Assembly (NCBI GenBank): GCA_965227315.1
Contig: OZ245737.1
Coordinates: 496,001 to 560,000 of the forward strand
Source: JANQHS01 sp965227315
GTDB lineage: Bacteria > Bacteroidota > Bacteroidia > Cytophagales > CCMP332
DNA length: 64,000 bases
Reading direction: 5' to 3'
Positions 1 through 10,600 of the stretch are shown here, in pieces. The translations under genes were made by a program, and so were the position numbers. Position 1 is the first letter of the stretch, and each line of letters starts with the position of its first letter. The notes under the pieces were generated by a model. That model was not told where the DNA came from, did no database searches, and saw nothing but the letters and a program-made list of their open reading frames with translations.

Positions 1-584
1 AACCTTTCTATCCCTGATGCAAAGAGGTTAAGGCTCTCTTTTCTGGACCTGATCTGGTCGATGATATCATGGTATCTCACGATCGGACCAGCAATCAGTT
101 GAGGGAAGAAACCGATATAGAGCGCAGAGTTCAGTAATCCCGCGGTATGATTCGATTCCTTGTCGCGGTAGATATCCCAGAGCATTGACATCTGCTGAAA
201 GGTGAAAAATGAGATCCCCAAAGGCAATAGGATATGTGCATAGGGCAGATCGGGAAGACCAGTGCCGAGGTAGCGATTCAGCGAATTGAGGTTTTCGACA
301 AAGAAGTCAAGGTATTTGAAAGTAGCTATCAAAAGTATGTTGACACTCAAACCGGCTATCAACCAGACTTTTTGGTTTGCCCTGAATTCGATCTGCTTGG
401 CAAAAAAATAATTAACCGGAATTGAACAAATGAGAATAAGAGTGTAGGAAACACCTCCCCATGCATAGAAGATCAGACTGGAAAAAAGCAGAATGGGATT
501 TCTCAGGCTTCTTGGTGCTGCATAATAGATCAGCAGGAGGCAGGGTAGAAATCCAAATAAAAATACCAGACTTGAAAAGAGCAT
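1..584 (-). CDS. MBOAT family O-acyltransferase (AlgI/DltB-like), 5' part only
   Basis: The frame from ATG 584 stays open to the left edge (194 codons), so the gene continues outside the window. The translation has the hydrophobic segments and signatures of membrane-bound O-acyltransferases: PLGISFFTFQQMSML followed by DIYR, then FFPQLIAGPIVRY. These are typical of the AlgI branch, which transfers acyl groups to exported polysaccharides or other extracellular acceptors from within the inner membrane. The catalytic His region lies beyond the edge, so activity cannot be judged. The start is supported by a perfect TAnnTTTG -7 element about 18 bases upstream. The partner (an AlgJ/AlgX-like SGNH protein) would be expected to the left. 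The acceptor is unknown. Confidence 0.9.
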   Translation of the reverse strand, partial: MLFSSLVFLFGFLPCLLLIYYAAPRSLRNPILLFSSLIFYAWGGVSYTLILICSIPVNYFFAKQIEFRANQKVWLIAGLSVNILLIATFKYLDFFVENLNSLNRYLGTGLPDLPYAHILLPLGISFFTFQQMSMLWDIYRDKESNHTAGLLNSALYIGFFPQLIAGPIVRYHDIIDQIRSRKESLNLFASGIER

Positions 585-601
585 GTCGTTTAAGGTTGAA
601 C

Positions 602-609
602 CAAAAGTA
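602..609 (-). promoter_or_regulatory. -7 promoter element of the MBOAT gene
   Basis: Read on the minus strand this is TACTTTTG, a perfect match to the Bacteroidota -7 consensus TAnnTTTG, about 18 bases before the ATG. No TTG lies at the usual 17-23 base distance, so the -33 half is weak or absent. Confidence 0.5.
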
Positions 610-721
610 ATAAACCGGCTCCGTGGAGATAGTTGATTTTACCAAGGTTTCTAACAGGATAAACGTTTGAAACTCCACCTTGGGTTGGGTGAGAAATCCT
701 TGAGCTCCGAAGTTTTTGCAC

Positions 722-754
722 AAAAAAACCCTCCTGGCCGAAACCAGGAGGGTT
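722..754 (-). terminator. Rho-independent terminator of the beta-helix T9SS gene
   Basis: An 11-bp perfect stem (AACCCTCCTGG with CCAGGAGGGTT, six-base loop) is followed on the minus strand by a run of seven T. It lies just beyond the stop codon of the large T9SS gene. Confidence 0.9.
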
Positions 755-777
755 AAATCTATTTTTCAGAGATCAGC

Positions 778-3700
778 CTATTCGATGATCAGCTTCTGCA
801 TCACCATGCGATCTCCAAACCTAACTCTGAGGAAATAAGCCCCTGAACTCAGTCTGCTGAAATCAAGGTCTCTCTTGAATACAGCATCAACATCTCTAAG
901 CTCTTCTGACTTCAGAACTCTTCCCTGAGCATCCATTAACTCATAACCCATTTGATAGCTGATCGTACTATTCACGTCAAGCACAACCTGACCATTTGAT
1001 GGATTCGGATAGATCGCCATGTACTCAAGACCTGGAACGTGGCTCAATCCACTGATCACATTGTATGCTGTCGCATTGGTATCTGATCCACAAGGACCTG
1101 AAACGATCAATGTAACGGCATAGGTACCATTGGATGCATAAGTATGTGTTGGGTTTTGAGCAGTGGATCCGTTTCCATCACCAAAGTCCCAATCCCAGCT
1201 TGTCACATCACCTGTAGATGTATCCGTGAATGCGATCTGCAATCCGGTAACGACTTCGGTCCAACCTGAAGCAGGTGGAGGAGCGAGTCCTACAGTTGCA
1301 GCAGTCCTGTCATCGGTACAAGCAGTGGTGCTATAGTGGAGTATACCGTTAAAGGTTCTCGGATCACAGCACATATCGAATGACGAACAATTACCATTTC
1401 CGGCAATAAAGGTCAGATCTGCATTTGAGAAGGTGTTTCCACCAGTGGCGTATTCAGCATCATACTCTACATAGATACCTGTAACAGCACCTGCTGGCAA
1501 TGCAATTGGGTTTGCAATCACAGCCGTAGGATTTGAAAGAGAAGCATCTACGTTATCCGAACCCGCAAGAATCCAGCCAGCCGAAGAACCAGGAGTTGAG
1601 TTAGCATATGTTCCGACTCTGTAATAAATATTTACAGGGACCAAACCTGAAGTTGGTCCAGGCAACACTGTAACACTATCCAATTGCAGTGTGCTATTCG
1701 GAACAAGGTCAAACATGTTTCCACCACCACAGGTCGTTCCACCGGCGAAAGTTGTGGTCAGTGAACCCGCAGGGCCACCCAATCCGGCGTAGTAAGTGGT
1801 ATCGCCAAACAATGGTCCGGTCCACAGGGTATCTCCCGTTGCGATAATAGAACCACCAACTGCGGAATCATACCATGCAACTATGCCATTTGTAGAGGCA
1901 ACAACAAAGGTTGAATCTCCCGCGCATGGTGCCGGGCCGGCAGAAGTACCAGGTGCAACAATAGGTGCAATATTGATACCCGTCGCTGTAGCGGTATCGT
2001 TACTGGAATTCTGATCACCGGTCAAACTGGTGAAAGCCTCAACATTAACGCTACCACCAATGGCAGTATTCACTGTGCCAATGGTTACGGTATCTGTCTC
2101 ATTGAAGGAAATACTACCTGTATAGGTGCCGCTGGCTGTTCCGGTAACAGCACCTGAGATGATCGCATCAACCGGTACACTGGTGATCACATTGGTTCCC
2201 AGGTTTCTAATTGAAATCAGAACGGACATTGTGGAATCTCCACAACCGGGTGCCGGAGAAAGAATTGCTTCCAGCTGGGCATCATCCGCAAGCGGGGTGT
2301 ATTCATCAGCTCCGATATCCACGATAGTCGATGGAGCCTGTGGCCTGGTGTCACCGTCGATATCGATGGTCACACCGACTGAATTATCTCCAACGTCATT
2401 AGCAGCTGTTCCGATCACATGAAGATCACTAACAGGATCCACGAATACAGGATCATCTTCAACTGAATTTACGTTCCTTGTAGGATCGGCTGTCTGCCAG
2501 GCGGTAAGGTTAGCATAGATGCCTGTTCCGACCCTTGCCAAAAGGGTTGTATCGGTATTATGATAGAGGTTGTAATCCACATACTCATTTGCCCCAAAAG
2601 CATCCAGGAACCTAACTACCTGAAGGTTTCCGGCAGCAAAAATGTTGTTGATAATAGACACTGAATCAATATCATTGAAATAGACCGCCTGGCTGGTTGT
2701 GGAAGTACTGGTATAACCTGCTCTAAAGGTATTGTGGAAGATGTCCGTAAACTCAAAATCGTCCGCAAAGAAGGCCTCATCTCCACTTGAGTAAGACATG
2801 TTGTTGACTACCCTACTTCTTCTTCCCCAAGCCAGATCAAAATTCGCATCGGCAAAATAGATCCCAAAGTCTCCAACACTTACATTATTCTCCTCAACAT
2901 AATATCCATTGACCTCGAAGCAATAAACACCATCTGCTCCTGTATTAGCCATATCATGGATATAGTTTCCGATCACATCCACACTATCCTGATGCTCGAT
3001 ACGAATTGCATGAACCTCGGAGGCAGAAATATCATTGTGCATGATCTTGTTCCCTGTTCCCCAGTCAGCGGTAGAAGAACTTCCCGTTAGGGAAATACCC
3101 CTATCTCCACCTACAATGACATTGTTGCTGAACATACCATCGTAGCAATTCGGACCGGCGGAGCTGATCGAAGTATAAGTGGCACTGGCCACGATCGCAG
3201 CTCCATCAGAAACGCTTGGCTGCAGATTGAAGTTACAGCTATCCACAGTGATGTACTCGCAGGTATCCCACATATGAACACCCCAAACATCCGTGGTTCC
3301 GGTATTGTTGATGGTCATATTGGTAATGGTTACCGCCTTCGCACCGATCAGATCAAATACTGTTCCTCCTGCGGTCTGAGCGATAACGGTATTCCTGTCC
3401 ATTCCTCTGAAGGTAATAGAGTTGGTCATGGTGTTAGACGGGATGTTATCGATCACTACTGAACCGTTATAAGTACCGGGCTCTATCATGAATGTTACAG
3501 GGCCGTTCAGACCACATGTACCTGCCAGATCTGCTGCAGCTACGAGATCAGGAACCTGACCAGTGGGTCCTACAGTAACAACCCCTGAAAGAGCTGTACA
3601 GGCAACTTCATCCAAAGTATCATTAGTATTCACGGTATCGGCAACACCGTTCGGGAGCGAAGTCCAAAACTTCATTTCAGTAACCCCGACACCAAAGTTG

Positions 3701-6156
3701 AAGTTACCCAAAGCGACGGCCTCAGAAGCACCAGTAGCAAGGTTTCCGGTCCATGCAAATGGAGTTTGAGTCACTCCGTTTATAGACCAGTTCACATTAG
3801 CACTTGTCAGTGCGGAAGCTCCGAAGTTGGTAATATCGACATCCACTGCCTGGTTACCCGGAACAATCGGGTTTCCAGGGGCATTCAAAGCAGTAACGCC
3901 AGCATCATTTGGAGGAAGCAGATATTCGTCAGCTCCAATATCGTATCCCACAGAAGGTGCGAGAGGACGAGGATCGCCATCGATATCCACAAGGATCCCA
4001 ATGTTCTGACCGTTGTCGTAGGCAAGCACTCCTGACACATGAAGATCCATAGGGGCGTTGACGAAAACAGGATCTCCTTCAAGCGAAGCGGTGTTGCTCG
4101 CAGGATCCGCAGCCTGCCAAGCAGCGAGGTCGGCATAATTTGTACTCACTACCCGGGCAAGATCCGGTCCGCCGGACCAATAGATATTGTTGTCGATGAT
4201 CTCATTGGTAATGGCGTCATTGTTGTTAAAACTCCAGGTACCGGCAGCAACAATAATGTTGTTGATGACATCAACGGAATCGGTGTCATTCATCTTCAAT
4301 GAACCACCACTGGAGGTTGAAGTACTGGTACTGGCTGACCACAAAGTGTTGTGGTAGACATTCATATCATTCACATCATCGATGTAAATAGCGGCACCGG
4401 TGTTGGCTGAGATCATGTTGTTGATGACCCTAGACCTGGAAGGTCCGCCGGCTGCATCAAAATTGATATCCGTTAGCACAATTCCTTCATTTCCGGCATG
4501 GATCTCATTTTCCTCGATCCAAATATCCTCTGAGTCGAATATTCCAATTCCATCAACATTGGAAGTTGGTCTGATACGGATAACGTTTCCAATGATCCAA
4601 AGAGAATCAACCTGATCCGCTCCTACTCCCCAGTTATCCAGCCATTCCATGGTGTTGTTCAGGACTCTGTTGCCGGACAGTCTAAGTGCCGTAGTAGTTG
4701 GTCCTTCAAAATGGACTCCAACATCCCCACCAACAATATGGTTATTGGAGAAAGTTGAGTAATACACATTCGGGCCTTCAGTGAAAGCGGAGGTATAACT
4801 TGCCGATCCGACTATGGCATCAACATCTGAAGTAGCTGTCGAGTCCATGAAAATATTACATTGATCAACAGTGATGTATTGACATGTATCCCACATGTGA
4901 ACACCCCAGGCATCAGTGGTACCTGTATTTCTTACGGTCAAATTTTGAATGGTGACATATTCAGCGCCGATAAGATCAAATGTTGCTCCTCCGGCTGTGG
5001 TCACAATTACAGTATTTCTATCCAATCCGTTTACGGTGATCGTATTCACCGCATCACCCACATTATCAAAGATCACCGACCCAACATAGGTTCCAGGATG
5101 AACATTCAGGGTTACGGCTCCGGTTTGGCCGCAGGCAGCGATCGCGTTAGCAGCTGAGACCAGATCTGCATAGTCAGGTGTTGGGCCACCAACATCATAG
5201 GTTCCGGAAAGTCCGGTACAGGCGAAACTTCCCAACAGGGAATCATTGGATGGCATACTGTCCACAACACCATTTGGCATGCTGGTCCAGAAATCAAGAT
5301 TCGTTGTTCCGGTAGTGAAATTGAAGGATCCGATGTTAATATTGGAAACCACTGAATCATGAGCGGCATTTCCGGTCCAGGCGAATGGGGTTTGAAGCGT
5401 TCCGTTGACAGTCCAATTGATATTGACCGATGTTAGCGCAGCTCCCCCATAGTTTCTGATTGAGACTTCAACCGGATTAGTACCAGGCGTAATAGGACTC
5501 TGAGGGTTATCAAACGAAACAACTCCGGCATCATCACTAAAAATACCATCTACGATAATGTCATCAACCGCCATGTCTGACCAATAATCGCTACCAACGA
5601 TTCCACGAATTCTAATCTGAACAGAATCCAGTCCTCCGTATCCGACAAGCAGGGATTGCCAGCGCTGCCATTCATTAACATTATCGGTTCTGGCAGGAAC
5701 GATATCCCTCGACCAGGCACCCTTGGAACCCACTCTGGCATCCAGGTGCATGGTACCCATGGTCTGGCCAAACATATGATATGCGAAATTGATTATCGGA
5801 TTGATCACACCGCTAAAATTGTAGTAGGGGCTCACCAAATTAGCAGAGTCGGAATTTCCAAAACAAGGCGTGGAAGCTTCGGTATAAAGGTATATCCCCG
5901 AGGAAGTTCCGGGATTGAAATCGGTTCCGGGACCCGTTGGGCTGGAACTAGTTCCTCCAACATCCGCAGTCCAATCAATACTTCCGTCTCCTCCCTGTAC
6001 CCAGGAAGTAGTTAAAGCACAAGCTGTTCCGCAACCTGTTCCACAAGTAGATTGGCTTTCAAAATCCTCCTGATGAGGAAAGGTCGAAATCGTTTGCCCT
6101 TCTACCGTAAAGGCATAGACAAGCGACACAAGCAATAGTAGTAAACGTTGTTTCAT
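778..6156 (-). CDS. Giant T9SS-exported protein with duplicated beta-helix region, PKD and type A sorting domain
   Basis: A 1792-residue surface or secreted protein. The start at ATG 6156 is chosen because it begins a clean signal peptide (MKQRLLLLLVSLVYAFTVEGQ); the frame is open further up but without a plausible leader. Domain order: MAM-like N-terminal region (about 25-200); two copies of a unit of about 540 residues (about 207-750 and 750-1290), each with a CARDB/Ig-like module (NDAGV start, NWS/TxNGxxQTPFAWTGN core) followed by a right-handed parallel beta-helix (GTYxGSVxxDN, GxDRNTVI motifs); a third CARDB-like module with a disulfide-type C-terminal section; a PKD domain (WDWDFGDGNGS, about 1640-1700); and a T9SS type A sorting domain (YPNPSNGQ to KLIIE, about 1712-1792). 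The beta-helix may bind or degrade polysaccharide, but no catalytic motif was recognised. Adhesin is an equally good guess. Confidence 0.92.
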   Translation of the reverse strand: MKQRLLLLLVSLVYAFTVEGQTISTFPHQEDFESQSTCGTGCGTACALTTSWVQGGDGSIDWTADVGGTSSSPTGPGTDFNPGTSSGIYLYTEASTPCFGNSDSANLVSPYYNFSGVINPIINFAYHMFGQTMGTMHLDARVGSKGAWSRDIVPARTDNVNEWQRWQSLLVGYGGLDSVQIRIRGIVGSDYWSDMAVDDIIVDGIFSDDAGVVSFDNPQSPITPGTNPVEVSIRNYGGAALTSVNINWTVNGTLQTPFAWTGNAAHDSVVSNINIGSFNFTTGTTNLDFWTSMPNGVVDSMPSNDSLLGSFACTGLSGTYDVGGPTPDYADLVSAANAIAACGQTGAVTLNVHPGTYVGSVIFDNVGDAVNTITVNGLDRNTVIVTTAGGATFDLIGAEYVTIQNLTVRNTGTTDAWGVHMWDTCQYITVDQCNIFMDSTATSDVDAIVGSASYTSAFTEGPNVYYSTFSNNHIVGGDVGVHFEGPTTTALRLSGNRVLNNTMEWLDNWGVGADQVDSLWIIGNVIRIRPTSNVDGIGIFDSEDIWIEENEIHAGNEGIVLTDINFDAAGGPSRSRVINNMISANTGAAIYIDDVNDMNVYHNTLWSASTSTSTSSGGSLKMNDTDSVDVINNIIVAAGTWSFNNNDAITNEIIDNNIYWSGGPDLARVVSTNYADLAAWQAADPASNTASLEGDPVFVNAPMDLHVSGVLAYDNGQNIGILVDIDGDPRPLAPSVGYDIGADEYLLPPNDAGVTALNAPGNPIVPGNQAVDVDITNFGASALTSANVNWSINGVTQTPFAWTGNLATGASEAVALGNFNFGVGVTEMKFWTSLPNGVADTVNTNDTLDEVACTALSGVVTVGPTGQVPDLVAAADLAGTCGLNGPVTFMIEPGTYNGSVVIDNIPSNTMTNSITFRGMDRNTVIAQTAGGTVFDLIGAKAVTITNMTINNTGTTDVWGVHMWDTCEYITVDSCNFNLQPSVSDGAAIVASATYTSISSAGPNCYDGMFSNNVIVGGDRGISLTGSSSTADWGTGNKIMHNDISASEVHAIRIEHQDSVDVIGNYIHDMANTGADGVYCFEVNGYYVEENNVSVGDFGIYFADANFDLAWGRRSRVVNNMSYSSGDEAFFADDFEFTDIFHNTFRAGYTSTSTTSQAVYFNDIDSVSIINNIFAAGNLQVVRFLDAFGANEYVDYNLYHNTDTTLLARVGTGIYANLTAWQTADPTRNVNSVEDDPVFVDPVSDLHVIGTAANDVGDNSVGVTIDIDGDTRPQAPSTIVDIGADEYTPLADDAQLEAILSPAPGCGDSTMSVLISIRNLGTNVITSVPVDAIISGAVTGTASGTYTGSISFNETDTVTIGTVNTAIGGSVNVEAFTSLTGDQNSSNDTATATGINIAPIVAPGTSAGPAPCAGDSTFVVASTNGIVAWYDSAVGGSIIATGDTLWTGPLFGDTTYYAGLGGPAGSLTTTFAGGTTCGGGNMFDLVPNSTLQLDSVTVLPGPTSGLVPVNIYYRVGTYANSTPGSSAGWILAGSDNVDASLSNPTAVIANPIALPAGAVTGIYVEYDAEYATGGNTFSNADLTFIAGNGNCSSFDMCCDPRTFNGILHYSTTACTDDRTAATVGLAPPPASGWTEVVTGLQIAFTDTSTGDVTSWDWDFGDGNGSTAQNPTHTYASNGTYAVTLIVSGPCGSDTNATAYNVISGLSHVPGLEYMAIYPNPSNGQVVLDVNSTISYQMGYELMDAQGRVLKSEELRDVDAVFKRDLDFSRLSSGAYFLRVRFGDRMVMQKLIIE

Positions 6157-6575
6157 CTCGATTTTTTTGGAATGAATTGTTTGTAAAGTCTGTAAAAGTA
6201 TAAACCTCAATTAAATTTTTGTTAAAGAAAGACAAAGAATTGGCCTTAAAACCAGTGATTTTTATCAATTTCCTTACAAGCAGATCATACTTTACTCATA
6301 AACCCAAACACGGAAGTCCATGGTCATTGGTTGGGGCTTTCAACAAAAAACCGGGAGTCTGGTCGGGAGAGGTTTACTTTCTATAGCTTCATCTCCAAAT
6401 AGCTCGGGACAGCCTTAAATAAGGCATATTGCCGCCCCTGACGGTGATTTGGATATTATCTCAAAATTCCTACTCCTGTTCAGATCACTGAATATACCCG
6501 CTCAAGCAAGCATGGTCCACCCTGACCGGCACGGGTTCTTATCCCCAATTATCCCCCAGACATTACCTTCATTAC
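6157..6575. other. Intergenic region, 419 bp
   Basis: No ORF, RNA gene or strong hairpin was seen. The part next to 6156 is AT-rich and probably carries the promoter of the giant T9SS gene; the best candidate is TACTTTTA on the minus strand (one mismatch to TAnnTTTG) without a convincing -33 box. Confidence 0.4.
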
Positions 6576-7535
6576 TCACTCCCCGATATTGAGTACGATC
6601 TTTCCGCTGTGTTTCCCATCGCCGAAATAGCGCAGCAATCGCGATGCTTCATCAAGATCATAGGGCCCATCGATGACAGGCTTGATCCTGCCCCGAGCGT
6701 ATAGCTCATGGATGTAATCGAGGTCTTTATTGGACTTAAGAGCAACAATGAGCATATTCTTCCGGCCAAGAATTCTCGCCAATAGGATCTGGATCATTCT
6801 CAACAAATCGCCACCGACGGTTACATAGATCCCTTCCTTGGTAAGTGCGCTGTCATGAGCTTTGGGAGAGCGCGTTGTCTTGGCATCCAAAATGAGATCA
6901 TACTGCTTTCCGGATCTGGTAAAATCCTCCTTTTTATAATCGACGATATGATCGAAGCCCATGGATCGCATCATTTCCAATTTCCTTCCACTGTCCACAC
7001 CCGTCACCTCCACATCATATTCCCTGGCGATCTGGAGAGCAAAGGTTCCCATCCCTCCTCCAGCTCCATTGATCAGGATCCTTTGACCATTTGAGATCTT
7101 TCCGGATTCGACCAATCCCTGGTAGGCCAGCATGGAAGCATGTGAAAGGGCTGCAGCATTCTCATGGGATATTCCCTGAGGTTTTTTGATCACAGACCCC
7201 TCCTTGATGCAGATATACTCTGCCCAGGTTCCCCATTTTTGGTCCGATATGTCCCCATATATCTCATCACCTACTTTGAATTTGAAATCGCCCTGCCCCA
7301 GTTTTTCCACGGTTCCGGAAAACTCAATTCCCGGGATCCTATATTTAGGTCCAAATAGCCCGAAGAGTAGACGGTATACCCAGGGTTTTCCTCGTACGAG
7401 GCTCCAATCCCAGTCATTGATCGCCGAAGCCTTCACTTTTACGAGCATCTCCCCTGCTTGGGGTTCGGGTTTTGGAAGATCAATAAGCCTGAGCTTTTCC
7501 GGGGCGCCATAGCGATCAAAGAAAATAGCTTTCAC
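6576..7535 (-). CDS. NAD(P)-dependent zinc-independent alcohol dehydrogenase / quinone oxidoreductase-like (MDR superfamily)
   Basis: A 319-residue medium-chain dehydrogenase/reductase. It has the N-terminal GroES-like fold (PEPQAGEMLVKVKASAIN, around residues 24-41), the conserved IPGIEFSGTV segment, and a Rossmann nucleotide-binding motif AGGGMGTFALQIA near residue 157. The Cys/His ligands of zinc alcohol dehydrogenases are not evident, placing it with quinone oxidoreductase or enoyl-reductase-like members that use NADPH. The start is GTG at 7535, with a perfect -7 element 30 bases upstream. It stands alone between two giant T9SS genes. The substrate cannot be inferred. Confidence 0.85.
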   Translation of the reverse strand: MKAIFFDRYGAPEKLRLIDLPKPEPQAGEMLVKVKASAINDWDWSLVRGKPWVYRLLFGLFGPKYRIPGIEFSGTVEKLGQGDFKFKVGDEIYGDISDQKWGTWAEYICIKEGSVIKKPQGISHENAAALSHASMLAYQGLVESGKISNGQRILINGAGGGMGTFALQIAREYDVEVTGVDSGRKLEMMRSMGFDHIVDYKKEDFTRSGKQYDLILDAKTTRSPKAHDSALTKEGIYVTVGGDLLRMIQILLARILGRKNMLIVALKSNKDLDYIHELYARGRIKPVIDGPYDLDEASRLLRYFGDGKHSGKIVLNIGE

Positions 7536-7564
7536 CTTCTCAGTTGTTCAATGCTTTGCTCAGC

Positions 7565-7572
7565 CAAACATA
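7565..7572 (-). promoter_or_regulatory. -7 promoter element of the MDR oxidoreductase gene
   Basis: Minus-strand TATGTTTG matches TAnnTTTG perfectly and lies 30 bases before the GTG start. A TTA at about 17 bases further upstream is only a weak -33 candidate. Confidence 0.5.
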
Positions 7573-7603
7573 TTCATTTTAAAATGACTAACGGATGTAA
7601 AAC

Positions 7604-7645
7604 AAAAAACCCTCCGGCATCAGGTTCAGACCTTACCGGAGGGTT
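7604..7645 (-). terminator. Rho-independent terminator of the glycine-rich T9SS gene
   Basis: A ten-bp perfect stem (AACCCTCCGG with CCGGAGGGTT) encloses an 18-base loop and is followed on the minus strand by a T-rich run (six T). It sits 20 bases past the stop of the giant gene at 7666. The stem resembles that of the terminator at 722-754. Confidence 0.85.
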
Positions 7646-7665
7646 CCATAAGAAGATCGGGATGT

Positions 7666-10600
7666 CTATTTCAGGGTAATCCTTTTTACAGCCAGCTTTT
7701 CATCCCTGTTGATACGGATCATATAATTCCCGGCAGCCAAATGCCGAAGATCCATTTCCTTGCTCACTGTTCCGGAGGCATTGGTGATCTGCTCAGAGTA
7801 GTAGCTTCTTCCATCCACTCCTATGACCTCGATGTTCAACTCCTCTCCTTCTCCCGGGATCTCCATCATAAATGCTCCTTCGGAAGGATTAGGGAATACC
7901 CTGATAGATCCGCTAAAGGCGCGGTCCTCAAGACCGATATTCAGCACAAAGATGGGCAGGGAGGTATCCCCTACACATGAGCCGGTATATGCTTCCAGTC
8001 CTACAAGATAAGTCCCCGATGCAGCGTAGACATGGGTCGGATTGTCAAGAGAACTTGAATCACCGTCACCGAAATACCACATCAGGCTATCCCTCGCTCC
8101 GGTAATTGCTTCTGTGAAATCAACACTCAATCCAGTCATCACGACATATGAAAAATCAACATCTGCCCGTTGACTTACAGTTCCCTTAACCTGGACAGGG
8201 AGGGTTGTACACCCGTTGGAGTTCGTTCCCAATACATAGTAATTGGTCGTTACCGTAGCATTCGGGATATTATAAACCAAGCCGGTGTGCACCTTATTGG
8301 TCAGTGCGGGATCATCGAACCAATCCACCACATTGGCACTGGAAACAACCGATAAGGTCAGTGGGCCTGCAATACAAACCTCATCTTCGGTGACAGAAGA
8401 AATATCCGGCACGGCAAGGTGCTGTAGGAATACCGACTGACCGGTGTTGTTATTGGTATCCTGATCGCTGGCAAGATTAACCCTGGCAACGATATTGTAG
8501 TTTCCCGGAGTTGAAAGATCCACCCCGCTAACCTGATAGGTCTGAGTGGTTCCTGCCAAATGATTGGCTGTTACAGTTGTTCCAAGCAACCAGGGGCCTC
8601 CGTTGAGAGAATACTCAATATCAAAATTGTTCTGGTCCAATTGCCCGGCATTGGTGACAACAGCGATGAACGATTCATTATTGGTCAATCCGCAGCCCGT
8701 GGAAATACCGGTTATGGAATCCATGGCCATATCATTATCAGGAGATGGCAAGACATTGAAGTCATCGAAATGGTAGGTATCGAATGTGGCTCCTGAACCT
8801 GCAGGACAAATGACCCTCAATTTGAAATCATTCGTTAATCCGGTGGTGATGGTAAAGGTTTCACTGAACCAGGATTGTGGTGTGTTTCCACCTCCGTTGT
8901 AGGAAGCGATCCTGATCCAATTCGTACCATCATAATATTCAACAGCGGAAGAGTCTCCGTTGTCCGGAGTTTCTCCACAAGAATTATCACCTGCCCTCAT
9001 GACATAACTCAACCTAACACTGGCCACTCCTCCAAAAAGAATGGTCGGCGTCTCAGCATAGGCTCCCGGAACCCCTTCTACTTCAAGATAGCTGCCATTG
9101 GCTCCTGCACATCCTGCCGAAACAAATACGGCTGAGGCATTATTGGTATTCCAACAGATCGGAAGGGCACCGGTGGTGTTTCCAAAATCCTCAAAGAAAG
9201 GCGAAGTATAGGGAATACATGGGGTCTGAAAGGCAATCGGCCCTGACCAGGAGGAAGTATCACCTGTCGGACAAACCTCCCTGACGTAGAATTCGTATGC
9301 GGTCGGTTGTGAAAGGCCGGTCACATAGACGTTCTGAACATTGACGGCGTTTCCAGTACCTGTGGGAGGAGTGCCTGCAGGCACCACGATCCAAAGCCAG
9401 GAATTATTTGCGCCACCACTCCATGAGAATCCTGCTGCGGTTGGATTCACAGAATCAAGATTCAGATTTGTTGGAGCCGGGAGGCTGGATTGAACCGTAA
9501 TATCTGAGGTATCATTCTGGTTCAGGGTATCAGGCATACCGTTCGGCAATGAGGTCCATACCTTGATATCATATGGATTATTAGTTGCGAAATTATAGGG
9601 GCCCAGGTTGATTTGAGCTGAACCAGAACCGCTTCCTCCAACGGTATCCAGCAATCCCGAGAAGTTGTATTGGGTTTGTAATACACCGTTGACGGTCCAA
9701 TCGATATTTGCTGTAGTGACCTGCTCAGAACCAAAATTGTTCACAGTAACAACAACATCATGCATACCCGGACAGAAAATGGTCGGAGAATCGATCGAGA
9801 CCACACCAAGGTCATGAGGTGCTCCGCCAGAAAGAATGGTAATGATGACCACACCATCATCTGTCCTTACACCACTACTGTTGTCCGGATTCGTACCGCC
9901 ATTGTAGGAGCCGCCACCGCCTCCTCCTTGAGAGGCTGGAGTGCCCTGTCCAGCGCCACCGGAATATCCTCCGCCACCGCCGGATGCATAGGTCGTACTT
10001 GGGCTTCCGCCACCACCACCGCCGCCGCCGAAGCCGCCGAAGTGGGATGATGCTGTATATCCTGTTGCTCCCACACCGCCGTTCAAGGCGGATAGCGCAG
10101 AGCCTCCACTGTTTTCATTTGAAGAGTTGGTTAGGAATCCTGCTCCTCCCGGAGATGCCCCGTTTCCATTTGTTCCCGGGCTTCCTCCTCCACCTGCTCG
10201 TGGAGTACCGGCGTTTGCCACAGTTCCGTCCTGACCAAGGCCGGCAGTACTTACCGATACATTGGTCCCTCCGCCTCCACCGGCAGCAATGAGGGGCTGA
10301 GAGGTATTTGATGCATCCCAAACAAAGGATCCACCACCTCCACCTCTGTTTCCGGAAGGGCTATTTCCTGAAGTAATATTTCCTGTTTGCCCGACAATAA
10401 TGTTCAGGTTATCACCCCCATTGAGGAAGAACTCTCCTCTCATCCTTGCACCTTTTCCTCCTGGTCTGGTACTTGAGCCTCCACCCTGGGCACCAAAGGC
10501 CTCGATCTGATACAGGCCTCCCGCAGGTACTGTCCATTGCTGAACTCCATTGGTGGTTGTGACCTGGCCCTGAAGATTTGTTCCGCTATATGCGGTATTC

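Noticed and set aside
412..723. 103-codon open frame on the minus strand near the left edge
   Set aside because: It is in a different frame over the MBOAT gene, whose frame stays open with clear family motifs.
3274..5157. Several plus-strand open frames of 60-100 codons opposite the beta-helix gene
   Set aside because: Antisense shadows of a repetitive coding sequence; none has a promoter or plausible protein features.
9780..10300. Possible short tandem repeats or CRISPR-like array
   Set aside because: The repetition comes from glycine codons of the Gly-rich domain; units are irregular and there are no spacers.
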